In this document: one piece after another, positions 22,889-33,811 of the stretch | Layout: each line of letters starts with the position of its first letter | Numbering within the stretch: position 1 is the stretch's first letter | Source of the DNA: Stomoxys calcitrans | Taxonomy: Eukaryota > Arthropoda > Insecta > Diptera > Muscidae | Assembly (NCBI RefSeq): GCF_963082655.1 | Contig: NC_081554.1 | Span: 50,656,750 to 50,720,749, forward strand | Reading direction: 5' to 3' | DNA: 64,000 bases | Position numbers and translations under genes: made by a program | Notes under the pieces: model-generated | Told to the model about the DNA's origin: nothing | Databases searched by the model: none | What the model saw: only the letters and a program-made list of their open reading frames with translations

Positions 22889-24528
22889 CAGCGGTCAAAA
22901 AAAGTATTCATCATTCAATGTTTTTTTTTTAATAAGTCTACAAAAGACAATTGGAATAAAAACATATTAAACTAATGATGCAGTAGTGCTTGTGTGATAT
23001 ATATGTACACAATTTCATTGTTTTTAAAGAAAAAAATAGTATTTATTGGAACAAAAAGGGCCATTTTACAGCTGAACACAAAAAATTAAACAAAAAAAGT
23101 ATTCATCATTGCAAAAAAACAAAAAAATAAATAACATAATTTAAAAAAATTAATACTTTGCTATTCGACCACCGCGTCTTATAACTTCTTTTAAACGGTT
23201 TGACATCGATTGGACTAATTTAGCGGTTATATTTTGGTCTATATTAGTCCATTCCTCCATTATCACCTGTTGCATTTGACTCTTGCTCGAAAAATTGCGC
23301 GTTCTCAATTTGCGTTCGAGATGTTCCCAAAGATGTTCAATTGGGTTCAAGTCGGGACTTTGAGGAGGAGTTTTAATGACTTTGGGGCAGTTATACAGCA
23401 TCCACATCTTGGTATTTAAAGCAGAATGTTTGGGGTCATTATCTTGATAATATTGAAAGTTATTACCAAGCCCAAGTTTTACAGCACTATCTTTTAAATT
23501 CCTCTTTAAAATGTCAATGTAATACTTATGATCCATTACTCCATTAATAATTTCAAGATTTCCCGCTCCTGAAGCCGCCATACACCCCCAAACCATTAAA
23601 CCACCTCCACCATGTTTTACAGTAGCAACTGTGTTTCGTTCTTCAAGCTCTGTATTTGGTTTTCTGTACACTATGACCTTTCCATCGCACCCAAAAAGAT
23701 TAAACTTGCTCTCGTCTGCAAAAATGACTGTTTTCCAAAATGATTCGGGCTGTTTTACATACATTTTTGCGAAGTTTAGCCTTTTCACTCGGTTTATTTT
23801 ATTTATAAAGGGCTTCTTACGTGCAGTTCTTCCTCTGTAACTATGCCTTTTGAGTGTATTTCGAATTGTTCGTGTAGTAACTTCCTTCCCTAAATATTCC
23901 ATAGTGTTTTTACGAAGAATGGTCGCATTTGTCTTCGGAGTTTTCTGAACTTGCCGCACTAGCCAACGCACATCTCCATCTGAAAGTGCTTTTGGTCGAC
24001 CAGATCTTGGTTTATTGTCAACAGTTTTCGTTTCTGTCCACTTTCTGATGATGGATTGTATAGTAGATCGTGGTCTATTTAATATTTCACTGATAGTTTT
24101 TTGAGTTAAACCATTCCTGTGGTGTTTTATTATCAAAACTTTTACCTCATCAGAAACCTCGTTTTGCTTACGACCCATTTTGACAAAAACTATATTTTCA
24201 ATGAAATTAAATATTTGCTGTCAAGGGCAAAGCCTCCTTTACTAAATAAAACAGAAAAGGGGGATTCCCAAATAATATTTGAATTTGACTTTGATGATAG
24301 CACATCAATGATGAATACTTTTTTTGTTCTGTTTTTGGTGTTATTATATAAAATTGCATTTTTTGCGCTAATTAAATTTATTTTTTGAATTTATTTTAAA
24401 ACATATTACGAAAAATAAACTATTGCATAAAACTGCATTATTTGTTTACTTTAAATTTTCTTCAATTACCCAAAATAAGTGAATTTATTATCAATTTTGC
24501 TAATGATGAATACTTTTTTTGACCGCTG
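22889..24528 (-). mobile_element. Complete Tc1-like DNA transposon, 1640 bp, IR/DR type
   Basis: Perfect 27-bp terminal inverted repeats (22889-22915 and 24502-24528, beginning CAGCGGTC) are flanked by TA on both sides (22887-22888 and 24529-24530), the target duplication of this superfamily. A 20-bp part of each repeat recurs inside: CAAAAAAAGTATTCATCATT at 22896 and 23091, and its complement at 24307-24326 and 24502-24521. The spacing is 195 bp on both sides. Such paired direct repeats are transposase-binding sites in IR/DR elements such as Minos and Sleeping Beauty. The transposase inside is uninterrupted, so the copy may be young and possibly autonomous. Confidence 0.95.
23150..24178 (-). 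CDS. Tc1-family transposase, DD34E, apparently intact
   Basis: A 342-residue cut-and-paste transposase, the usual length for Tc1 proteins. The N-terminal paired-like DNA-binding region has one helix-turn-helix at about residues 8-50 and a second at about 68-112, with the GRPK hook at 60-63 between them. The catalytic triad is D155 (IFADESKF), D246 (YYQDNDPKH) and E281 (DLNPIEHLW), with exactly 34 residues between the last two, so DD34E. A glycine-rich loop GGGG lies at 190-193. The start MGRKQN is the first methionine and the reading ends IAKY at a TAA; no stop or frameshift interrupts it. The protein would bind the paired repeats at the element ends and insert at TA. It is the only intact protein gene in the window. 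Activity is inferred, not shown. Confidence 0.95.
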   Translation of the reverse strand: MGRKQNEVSDEVKVLIIKHHRNGLTQKTISEILNRPRSTIQSIIRKWTETKTVDNKPRSGRPKALSDGDVRWLVRQVQKTPKTNATILRKNTMEYLGKEVTTRTIRNTLKRHSYRGRTARKKPFINKINRVKRLNFAKMYVKQPESFWKTVIFADESKFNLFGCDGKVIVYRKPNTELEERNTVATVKHGGGGLMVWGCMAASGAGNLEIINGVMDHKYYIDILKRNLKDSAVKLGLGNNFQYYQDNDPKHSALNTKMWMLYNCPKVIKTPPQSPDLNPIEHLWEHLERKLRTRNFSSKSQMQQVIMEEWTNIDQNITAKLVQSMSNRLKEVIRRGGRIAKY

Positions 24529-24530
24529 TA

Positions 24531-25575
24531 TGTGTTTTCAAATTTTCTTTTTTCTTCCTAAAGTTTCTTTGTTACAATTTCCTTTCGTTTTTCTTCTACA
24601 GTTGTTCCTACAGATAATTTTTTTCTGACATGGTGTTGACGCAAGTCATTATCTCTGGTGTAAAAAATAATGTTGCTGTATCTAATGGAAGCATGTCCTT
24701 GGTTTTTGTGGGTTGTTTCAAACATGACATGAACACCAACTACCCATCACACATACAATGGCACAATTTGCATAGAAAAACATTTAACATACAGCCAACA
24801 AATGCAAAAACACCACTAAGGCAAAATTTTTAATTTCCAGAAAATTTCCATACAAAACTCACTTACCCCGCGACCAAATGCATTCTCGCCCTAGCAAGTT
24901 TTTTTTTTTCGTTTTGAAACGAGACTGAATGGAAATCTGTATACATTTGAAACCCATTAATTTTCCTTTCTACATTGCGTACGTGTGCCAAAAAGTCAAT
25001 CGATCAATGAATTCAATAGAATTTTGCCATTACCGTTTTGTTGCTGCTATATATTTGGCCATGTGCAGAGTAAGGTGGTCCATATTTGACATTAGCATTT
25101 TACGCAGTTTTAGTTACGCCTTCCTTCCACACCCCTTCGACAGGCATTGTCTCCCTTGTAGGTACATTTGTGTAGCGTGAAAAGTGGAAACAAATTTCCC
25201 CTCTATTGTTCACCAGCTAATAAATCGATTTTTTTTCATTATCTACTTTTTTGTGAAATTTCCAGGCGTTACAATTTCACGTTACACGTGACAATTGCCT
25301 TCATAAGTCATATGTTGTAATGGGCGTTATGCATGAAAAAGAATGCAGTCATATGGGCAGGACATAGTCCTTCCTGAGTAATTCATGGAAAATGATGAAA
25401 TGATGGATTTTTCTTGAAGTCATTAAAACGAAATAAATTGAAAGCATTGAGGCGAAACTTGGGATCGTAATCACCACACATGATGGTGAGAAAGAGCTTT
25501 GTCCAGCAGTAAATCTGCTTACAGGGACCATGTTTATTAGTCATGAAGAAAACTTCACTCAAACTACCAGACATA
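24531..25575. other. Unassigned low-repeat sequence
   Basis: No repeat family or protein domain recognised. Frames are up to about 83 codons with no motif. Confidence 0.5.
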
Positions 25576-25812
25576 TTGGGTTGCCCAAAAAGTTATTGCG
25601 GATTTTTTAAAAGAAAGTAAATGCATTTTTAATAAAACTTAGAATGAGCTTTAATCAAATATAATTTTTTTACACTTTTTTCCTAAAGCAAGCTAAAAGT
25701 AACAGCTGATAACTGACAGAAGAAAGAATGCAATTACAGAGTCACAAGCTGTGAAAAAATTTGGCAACGCCGACTATATGAAAAATCCGCAATTACTTTT
25801 TGGGCAACCCAA
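25576..25812 (+). mobile_element. Mariner-type MITE, 237 bp (copy 1)
   Basis: Perfect or near-perfect 32-bp inverted ends starting TTGGGTTGCCCAAAAAGT(T/A)A and TA on both sides (25574-25575, 25813-25814). The inside carries no coding sequence. The end sequence resembles mariner elements of the mellifera subfamily as I remember them, so it would be mobilised in trans by such a transposase. Orientation here is arbitrary: the strand with AAAAGAAAGTAAATGCA after the first repeat is taken as plus. Confidence 0.9.
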
Positions 25813-25911
25813 TATTTTTCAAGGAACCAAATTTCGACAACATTTCCACAAAATTTTCACAAAAAACTACTACTACTTCAAAATAAATAAATTCTATAAA
25901 AATTAAAAAAA

Positions 25912-26391
25912 AACTGCATGCACTGGGAAAAAGTACAGCTAATAGACAGGGTTGTCGAGCGTGATTAATGTGGTAATTGTATCATAGATGCGTTTTCGCC
26001 ATTAATACGATTCAAATACAACATACCAACACACGGCCCTTGAAGCCATCACACCCAATATGGTTGAAAAGTCTTCTAACCAAAGACGAAACGCGTCTTA
26101 TAGTGGTTGGTGTGTGTTGCTATCTTTGGCTTGTGTCTCGAAAGTGAAACAAACAAAAATTGTAAAATTTAATGATCTTCGCCCTAACAGGCAAAAAAAC
26201 TTGAAAAATGAAAAATTCGCGGAGCCCGGCCAGGATTCGAATCTGGGCACACAGAACAACAGCGAGAGCCATTGCCGTTGTCTTAGCGTTCGAAGCCATC
26301 AATACAACTTCCAACAGATGCGCAAAATCATGTGCAGTACGAAAGAAGTGTAATTTGTCACAGAAAGAATGTCTGTCATTACACAAAAATA
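25912..26391 (-). repeat. Family F repeat with tRNA-like box, full unit
   Basis: The unit runs from 'GCACTGGGAAAAAGTACAGC' to 'CATTACACAAAAATA'. On the minus strand it has a B-box-like 'AGATTCGAATCCTGG' (about 26230-26245) preceded by 'GGCAATGGCTCTCGC', which could be a weak A box, so it may derive from a tRNA-headed SINE. A shorter unit follows in the same direction at 26392. A second unit pair is at 43826-44295. Open frames across it are not supported as genes. Confidence 0.55.
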
Positions 26392-26640
26392 CATGAATTG
26401 GGAAAAAGTACAGCTAATAGACAGGATTGTCGAGCGTGGTTAGTGTGGTAATTGTGTCATAGATGCGTTTTCGCTATTGATACGATTCAAATACAACATA
26501 CCAATGCACGGCCCTTGAAGCCATCACACATAATATGGTTGAAAAGCCATAGTGGTTGGTGTGTGTTGCTATCTTTGGCTTTCCTTTTCCATTTGCATCT
26601 TTGATCATTGAGCTCGCCTCGAAAGAGACACAAACAAAAA
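26392..26640 (-). repeat. Family F repeat, second, shorter unit
   Basis: Repeats the start of the preceding unit ('GAATTGGGAAAAAGTACAGC', 'AATAGACAGGATTGTCGAGC', 'TGGTTGGTGTGTGTTGCTAT') and lacks the tRNA-like box. Unit plus truncated unit in tandem is the same arrangement as at 43826-44295. Confidence 0.6.
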
Positions 26641-26723
26641 TTGAAAAATTGAAATAAAATCAAAATTTTTATAAAGTTTTTTTTTTTAATATTTTCGTAT
26701 AACGAAATTTTTTAATTTTTTTC

Positions 26724-26920
26724 AAGGTTAGGTTAGGTTGAAAAGAGGGTGCAGATATTAATCCTCCCCATGCCACTATGGACATACACTTAAGCCAGTA
26801 ATCGGCTTGTTGTGTGCTCTAAAAACAAAAAAGTAATCCCTCAAAAAAATTTTTAAGTTAGGAATTCAGTGCAACTTACAAGATCCTTCATTGTTTTCAA
26901 TACCACTCCCCTAAGTTGGT
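26724..26920 (-). mobile_element. 3' UTR and tail of RNase H LINE
   Basis: On the minus strand this reads 'AGAGCACACAACAAGCCGAT', 'TACTGGCTTAAGTGTATGTC' and ends 'CTTTTCAACCTAACCTAACC'. The same end closes the plus-strand copy (16450-16585) and the interrupted copy at 59702-60497, which defines the 3' end of this family and its AACCT repeats. Confidence 0.8.
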
Positions 26921-27883
26921 TCATGTCTTGATTGTGTCCCCACCTAAGTGCCGGTATCTGTTAGACGCGAAAGCAGGGCAATGACAAAGGAAAAGCTCCA
27001 ACGTCTCATCATCTTCCCCGCATGCCCTACACATGCTATCACTTGTCGCACAGATTTTACATAAGCTAGCTCGCAGTCCTATGTGTCCCGTTATGATACC
27101 TATATCTATTCTAACCTCCTTCTTACTTCCTTTTAGTAAAAGCCTCGTCTTCTCAGGATCTGGATACCCCCATAGGATTTTGGCCGCCCTATCGACCGTT
27201 TCGCTGTTCCACAGGGTTGCATGCGCAATCATCGCCCACGTCCTTAACTCGGACTGCGTCGACCCGAAAGGCTTCTGGTTAACCAAGTTTCTTGACGGCA
27301 GTCATCTGGCCTTCACTGCCAAATCGTCTGCCCTTTCATTCCCCCTAAATCCGTTATGGCCCGGCACCCAAACGATGCGGATTTTGCCATTCCCAGAGAA
27401 GGCGTTAATCTCCATCTTACACTGCAAGACTGTTTGTGATCTTAGAGTCCTGGTTTTTATTGCCCTTATAGGTATTTTACTGTCCATAAAGAAGTTCACA
27501 CTCGACACGCTAGCATTAGCACCACACCACTTCGCGCATTCCGTGATAGCCCAGATGTCCGCCTGAAGGACCCTTTTATAGTCATTCAGTCTAAAACAGA
27601 TCTCAGTCCCTGGGTGCTCAATGTAGACCCCCAAGCTAATTCTGCCCTCTAGCTTTGATCCATTCGTGTAACAAGATCTTCCAGATGGCAATATTAGGGT
27701 TCCGTCAATCCAAGACTGCGCCGATGGCAGCAGTGCTTCGTACTCGTCTCCAAGGTTCATCTCAGGTAACCGATCGAAAACTTCTTCCCTTCCTTCTAGG
27801 TTTCCTATCGTCGCCTCGATTATACCGCTATAGTATGAGCTGCTCCCATCCTCAATCCATTCTCCCATCGCCTTAAGTCTCAT
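26921..27883 (-). pseudogene. RNase H and C-terminal zinc-binding region of LINE ORF2, one in-frame stop
   Basis: Two readings in the same phase, 27883-27302 and 27286-26921, are separated only by a TGA at about 27302 (VKAR-stop-LPSRNLVNQKP). The plus-strand relative reads VKARELTS there, so a single codon broke it. RNase H blocks: CYTNGSKLEGR, VLQADIWAITECAKWC, NFFMDSKIPIRAI, IRIVWVPGHNGFRGNERADD. Catalytic positions are altered at the first Asp (Asn) and the Glu (Asp). The C-terminal part has GIITGHIGLRASLCKIC and CRACGEDDETLELFLCHCPAF, a CX2C..CX1C metal-binding end typical of RNase H LINEs. It would have degraded the RNA template strand in target-primed reverse transcription. Confidence 0.85.
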
Positions 27884-27899
27884 AGCCGTAACTGCCTCA

Positions 27900-30425
27900 C
27901 ACTTAATCTGTATGGCAATGGATCGGGTATCGGAGAATAGTCTCCAGTGCCCTAGTGGGCGTGGTCCTCATCGCTCCGCCTATGCTCTGAACCTGTTGTA
28001 TGGTCCTTATGTTGCATTTTTTCTCCATAGCAATCCACCAAACTACTGAGGCGTAAGTAAGGATTGGTCTAATCACCCTCCTGTAGAGCCAGAGCAAGGA
28101 GTAGCCTTGGATTCAGGTCCAATTTCGAGCCTACGGCCCGTCTACATGGTGCCTAACATCTGTGAGCCTTCTCAATATGCTACTGAATATAAAACTTCCT
28201 ATTCAGTATTCCGTCAAAGATCACACCTAAGTATTTAACCTTGTCAGATGTCGAAATCGTCTAAGTGAGGAAATGTGGTGCGTTAAATTGGCCCACCTTC
28301 GTCATCCTCGTAAACAGGTATGCCTCAATCTTCTCTGGGTTAACATTGAGAGCTCTGTGTTTAGCCCAGTCATATGCCATATGCAAGACCCTTTCGGCCC
28401 TTCTGCATAGCTCGTTCAGCTCCTTACCCCTTAGAAGTATTATAACATCGTCTGCATAGCAGACGGCTTCAAATCCCTACTCAGTCAGCATCCGTAATAG
28501 GTCATTTATTTTGATCACCTATAGGAGTTGCGATAAAATGCCCCTTTGTGGCATGCCTTGTGCCACTTTCGCCCTTTATTTGTATCATGGGACCCGCAAT
28601 TTATTTACCTGTTTCTTAGCGTTTGGTTTATTAATTCTCTAAGGCCCTTGTCCACCTGGTACTGGTCTAAGGATTGGACATTGTTAAAATCCTCCTCGAG
28701 GGATTCTTCTATTTTATGCACAACTTCGTGCAGGGCAGTCTCCACCGATCTTCATATGCAAGACTCTTTCGACCCTTGTACATAGCTCGTTCGGATCCAT
28801 ACCCCTTAGAAGTATGATAACATCGTCTGCATAGCAGACGGCTTCAAATCCTTCATACGTAATAGGTCAGCATTACGTATGAAGTCAGCATACGTAATAG
28901 GTCATTTATGGTGATCACTCATAGGAGTGGTGATAAAATGCCCCCCTGTTGTCTGTCCTGTGCCACTTTCTCCCTTTATTTATATCATGGGAACCCCAAT
29001 TTTTTCACCTGTTCTTTAGCGTTTGGTTTATCCATTCCCTAAGGCCCGGGTCCACCCGGTACTGGTCTAAGGATTTGACATTGTTAATATCCGCCTCGGA
29101 GGATTTTTCTATTTTATGCACAACCTCGTGCAGGGCAGTCTCCACCGACCTTCGTATGCCATATGCAAGATCCTTTCGGCCCTTCTGCATAGCTAGTTCA
29201 GATCCTTACCCCTTAAAAGTATTAACACATCGTCTGAATAGCAGACGGTTTCAAATCCCTACTCAGTCAGCATCCGTAATAGGTCATTTATGGTGATCAC
29301 CCATCGGAGTGGCCATAAAATGCCCCCCTGTGGCGTGTCCTATGCCACTTTCTCCCTTTATTTACATCATGGGACCTGCAATTTATTTACCTGTTTCTTA
29401 GCGTTTGGTTTATTTATTCCCTAAGGCCCGGGTTCACCCGGCACTGGTCTAAAGATTGGACATTGTTAATATCCCCCTCGAAGGATTCTTCTATTTTATG
29501 CACAACCTCGTGCAGGGCTGTCTCCACCGACCTTCATATGCCATATGCAAGACCCTTTCGACCCTTCTACATAGCTCGTTCGGATCCATACCCCTTAGAA
29601 GTATTATAACATCGTCTACATAGCAGACGGCTTGAAATCCCTCCTCAGTCAGCATCCGTAATAGGTCATACATGGTGATCACCCATAGGAGTGGCGATAA
29701 AATGCCCCCTGTGGCGTGCCCTGTGCCACTTTCTCCCTTATATTTATGCCATGGGATACATAATTTATCCACCTGTTCCTTAGCGTATGGTTTATCCAGT
29801 TTCTAAGGAGCGGATTTACTCGGTACTGGTCTAAGGATTGGATCAGTGTGTCGCACCGCACATTGTGAAAAGCCCCCTCGATGTCAATGCATACCGCCAG
29901 GATGTCACTTTTAACATCGAAGGATTTTTCTATTTTATGCACAACCTTGTGCAGGGCGGTCTCCTACGACATTCCTTTGACATAGACCTGAGGAGCCAGA
30001 TAGTCTGCCTCTTTTTGCCGTAACGCCGGAAATATTCCATCGGGTCCAGGTGATTTAAATGGTTTGAAGCTCCTCAAAGATTCCTTCACCCTAAATTATG
30101 TAATTATAAACCTTTGATCAACGTCATTATTCCAAGATTCCGGTGTCTCCATGAGTCCCTTCGTATCCTGTGGAAAATGGGTTTTCATCAAAAGCCTCAA
30201 CATGTCCTCCATTGCTCTCACTCCCATGTGTTCAAAAGTTTCAGTTTGGACATGGGTTTTTGAGAGAAATTTTTTCAACTTGGCGGCGTCATTAATGCCA
30301 TCGACCTGTTCGCAGGAAAGCTTCCAGGAGGTACGTTTACAACAATCTTATTGTATTCCTTGAGCCGTGTGTTATATACATCCCAATAAACTTCTGTTAA
30401 AAAGTCTGCGCACCTCTTTTCTTTC
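27900..30425 (-). pseudogene. Reverse transcriptase region of the same LINE, broken and internally duplicated
   Basis: From the 5' side (high coordinates): DVYNTRLKEYNKIV, KTHVQTETFEHMG, the SPGPDGIFPALRQK block (about 30020-30070), AVCIDIEGAFHNVRCDTLIQ and VAQGTPQG (29680-29942), GGILSPLLWVITMYDLLRML, VCYVDDVIILLRG (about 29610), then thumb sequence NVNPEK, YLGVIFDG, LALYRRVIRPILTYASVVWW and RTIQQVQ-GGAMRTTPTRALETILRYP (27903-28097). The catalytic YXDD is YVDD in the most complete copy and YADD in others. Many frameshifts and stops are present. The 5' end of the element, with the endonuclease, is missing beyond about 30425. Next feature describes the duplication. Confidence 0.85.
28376..29960 (-). 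repeat. Four tandem copies of the LINE reverse transcriptase core, about 380-420 bp each
   Basis: Units start at about 28376, 28753, 29158 and 29540 with GCCATATGCAAGACC (or variants). Each includes the YADD/YVDD box, the GTPQGG region and part of the finger domain. Units 1-3 share an internal deletion between 'TGGTCTAAGGATTGGA' and 'GGATT(C/T)TTCTATTTTATG', where unit 4 retains about 75 more bases coding IDIEGAFHNVRCDT. Unit 2 has an extra small duplication of 'CATACGTAATAGGTCA' near 28860-28900. The shared deletion suggests units 1-3 arose from one shortened copy of unit 4. Confidence 0.85.
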
Positions 30426-31919
30426 AAAATTTATTTTAGAAAATGAAACTTTTCATAAAACTCCCATCTTCTCTGAGACAAAATGAGCATCCCCAAAACG
30501 AAGAGCAGACATGATTTGTCCTCGTTATCATTTAATTACTATTCTGGCTCCACTACCACTTTTACTTCCTCATTCCGATTTGATTGTTATCTTGATAGTC
30601 ATGTGGTCACGTCATGTCTCAAATGAAAAAAAGGACTTGTAATTAAATTAAGATGAAAAGTCAACCACAAGACTCAGACGCATTATAATGGAAGGACCCC
30701 CCCTCCTCGCCCCCATCCAGCTCCACCCTCCCACAGTGTAATGATTTTCTTGTGCATGGCCCCATGCTCTCCATGCTTCTTTGTCTCATATCGTTTTTCA
30801 TTATGAGTGAGTAATAGTTATTGACTAATTTAATAGAATAATGGTGGATGTCCTTTTGTCATAAGGACATAACATCACCATTGTCATGTGTAAGCCCCTG
30901 GGGGAGTACTTGAAGGCGCTTTTATAGTTTCTATATATAGTGGAAATGAGGAAAACCGAAATTGCTGCACATAAACAACAGACATCGATAATGGAAACAT
31001 GAAAAATACACTAACACTAGCATACACACACGCACACAAGCACCCAGCACACACATCACTTAACTTTCTTAGAGAGATCCTAAAGGAAAACTCCAAAAAA
31101 AAAAAACATTTTTGTTGTTTGTTACATGCTTTACTGCTAGTAGGAGTAACATTCTCTTGGCTGTTGGGGGGGTTGTAGTTTCATTTTATATGTAGGGCTA
31201 TTTTTGTCCCAGAAAACCAACCAAAAAAACATCTAAACGACTAAAATGGTGCTTTATGCTAAGAATTTTACCACAAAAAGCCATGCTGGGGGTGTTTTTA
31301 TATTGCCCCAAGACTTTCATATCCCCCAAATGGGACCCATAATCCTAGAGACTTGCTATTTGGCGACTACTCAGTGCGGTTATCGCATTAATATTTGGCA
31401 TTTCCGCAAAACATTCCACTTTTTATGATTTATTCTGCATATTTTCTAAATAAACAACGTTCGCAAAAAAAAGGAAACACAATTCAAAAACATGAACATA
31501 ACTTTTGGTGTACTATATTAAATTCTTGGAAAATGTTAAAATTATACAAAGGACCTGCCAACTGCAATTGAAAAAAAAGAATATTGGCGAATAACAGGGC
31601 TAAAAAGCACAAAAATGTTTTTGAGCTGTTGTCCACCGCAATTTGCCACAATGAAATTTGGTATTTGTTTATGTGGCATTCTCTTAAAAGAAATGAAATA
31701 ATAATACTCTCGTAAAAATGCCCATTGATGTGTTGTAAAAAGGAACAAACATCATGAATGTGGTAAAGAGACTGACATGAGTTTCTACTTTGTCTCAGAT
31801 AAGCACCTGAGACAAAGATAAAAAGACAAAATAAAATGTTTTCCCCAACATTTTCTGTAAAAAAGAAATAAAGATGGAGTATTTAATGAAAATAAAGATT
31901 TTGCACGAATTTTCCTTGC
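30426..31919. other. Unassigned sequence
   Basis: No recognised repeat or domain. A C-rich run (GGACCCCCCCTCCTCGCCCC) is at 30693-30712 and CA repeats (ACACACACGCACACAAGCAC) at about 31024-31044. Reading frames are short. Confidence 0.5.
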
Positions 31920-32061
31920 CAATTAGACAGTAGTAGTCATGGGATACCACTACATATGTGGACATCTGACCGGTCTACTTCTGGACAGCACTAGATTAAG
32001 TTTAAGTGGCAGTCTCACTTAGACGTTTACGTCCATTGTGATACCACAGGAACAGAAGATA

Positions 32062-32940
32062 CCTTCTAGTTCCTACCGTTGAACTATACAGATCGCTTTA
32101 AAAAGCCCAACGAGTTGCGAATGCTCACATCCGCTAAATCAGACAGGTTCTCAAAGAAATGAGAAGCTAAAGTGGTACTCCTTCTGACTGCCAGTGCGGG
32201 ACACAAACACAGAAGGTGTTCTATAGTCTCTTCCCTTCTAAAAGATGCCTTCTAGTTCCCACCGTTGAACTATCCAGATCGCTTAAAAAGCCCGAGAACT
32301 TGCGAACGCTCACATCCAATAAATCAGACAGATTCTCAAAGAAATGAGAAGCTAAAGTGTCACTCCTTCTGATTGCTAGTGCGGGACACACACACACAGA
32401 AGGTGTTCTATAGTCTCTTCCTTCCTAGAAAATGCCTTCTAGTTCCTACCGTTGAACTATCTAGATCGCTTAAAAAGCCCAAGAACTTGCGAACGCTCAC
32501 ATCCGATAAATCAGACAGGTTCTCAAAGAAATGAGAACGTAAAAGGGGGAACTCCTTCTTACTGCTTGTGCGGAACACATACTCTGAAGGTGTTCTTTAG
32601 TCACTTCTTAGAAGATGTCTTCTAGTTCCTACGGTTGAACTATCCAGATCGCTTAAAAAGCCCGAGAAATTGCGAACGCTCAAATCCGCTAAATGAGACA
32701 GGTTCTTAAAGAAAAGAGAACCTAAAGTGGAACTCCTTCTGACTGCTAGTGCGGAATACACACACAGAAAATGTTCTACTGTCTCTTCCTTCCTAGAAGA
32801 TGCCTTCTAGTTCCTACCGTCGAACTATCCAGATCGCTTAAAAATCCCAATAAATTGCGAACGTTGCCTTCCGCAAAATCAGATAGGTTCTAAAGTGGAA
32901 CTCCTTCTGACTGCTAGTGCGTAACACACACACAGAAGGT
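32062..32940 (-). repeat. Five in-frame tandem repeats of a LINE C-terminal segment, about 186 bp each
   Basis: Units start at 32062, 32248, 32435, 32618 and 32803 (the CCTTCTAG or TCTTCTAG motif), period 183-187 bp. On the minus strand each encodes about 62 residues: ETIEHLLCVCPALAVRRS, TLASHFFENLSDLDVSVR, GFLSDLDSSTVGTRRHLLGR. A period of 186 is 62 codons, so the repeat keeps the frame where no small indel intervenes. The last unit (32803) lacks about 50 bases in the middle. Confidence 0.9.
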
Positions 32941-33539
32941 GTTCTACAGTCTCTTCTTCTTCTATATCCTCACAGCTTCTGCAAAAGACGTTACTGGCAA
33001 CCTTCAGTCTGTCCGCATGTTCTCCAATTAGACAGTGACCTGTCACTATGGACGCAATGGACGACACGTCTTTTCTAGCCAGTGACAGCAAAGCGTTAGA
33101 CCTCTTCAAGTCTAGATAAGGCCACATAGTTTTGGAATGCTCACAGCCCCCTTTTTGTGACCATCTATCATTCGTTGTCCATCAGGCCCGGTCCTGAAAA
33201 CTTAGCTTTCATGTTGCTTTTTAGAGTGTGCACAACACTAAAACATTGTGTCCATCTGCCATTCGTTACTCTTTGGGCCTGGACCTACAGGTTTAGCTTG
33301 CATGTCACCAGAGGCATTCCCGCAAATTTCAGTTTCCCTGGGATATGTAAGGTAGTCCTTAGTCTCGTAAGCTCATCTGCTTTATAATTCCCTTGGATAT
33401 CTTAGTCGCCCGCTACCCAGAATAGGTGATCTGCGACAGTTGAGGTCGGTGTTTGTGTTCCAAAATACGTTCTTCAGGGATTTAATGACTGTCTGATGCA
33501 AATGCAAATGTGCCCATAAACATTGCATTAAGGAACTGA

Positions 33540-33811
33540 GGCAACCTTCTCTCAAATCAATGAGTGCTGTCCGATTCAATTTTAAGCTCAATGATATTGG
33601 ACCTCCTTTTTATGGCAGGGTCCGAACGGCGTGCCGCAAAGCGACACCTCTTTGAAGAGAAATTTTTATATGATTAGGTACCTCACAAATGTAGCCAGCA
33701 TTAGGAGGGGGATAACCACCGCTAAAAAATTTTTTCCGATGTTTCTGCCAGGATTCGAATCCAGGCGTTCAGCGTCATAGGCGGACATGCCAATCTCTGC
33801 GTTATGGTGGC
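33540..33811 (-). mobile_element. tRNA-derived SINE, full length, inside RNase H sequence
   Basis: Minus-strand head at about 33811 (GCCACCATAACGCAGAGATTG) with B-box 'GGATTCGAATCCTGGC', then the shared body and 3' end 'TGATTTGAGAGAAGGTTGC'. The RNase H coding sequence continues on both sides, so it inserted into the LINE after that LINE had landed. Confidence 0.85.

Noticed and set aside
26215..26300. tRNA gene candidate with TTCGAATCC box on the minus strand
   Set aside because: No acceptor stem or anticodon arm that I can fold, and it lies inside a dispersed repeat found at two loci.
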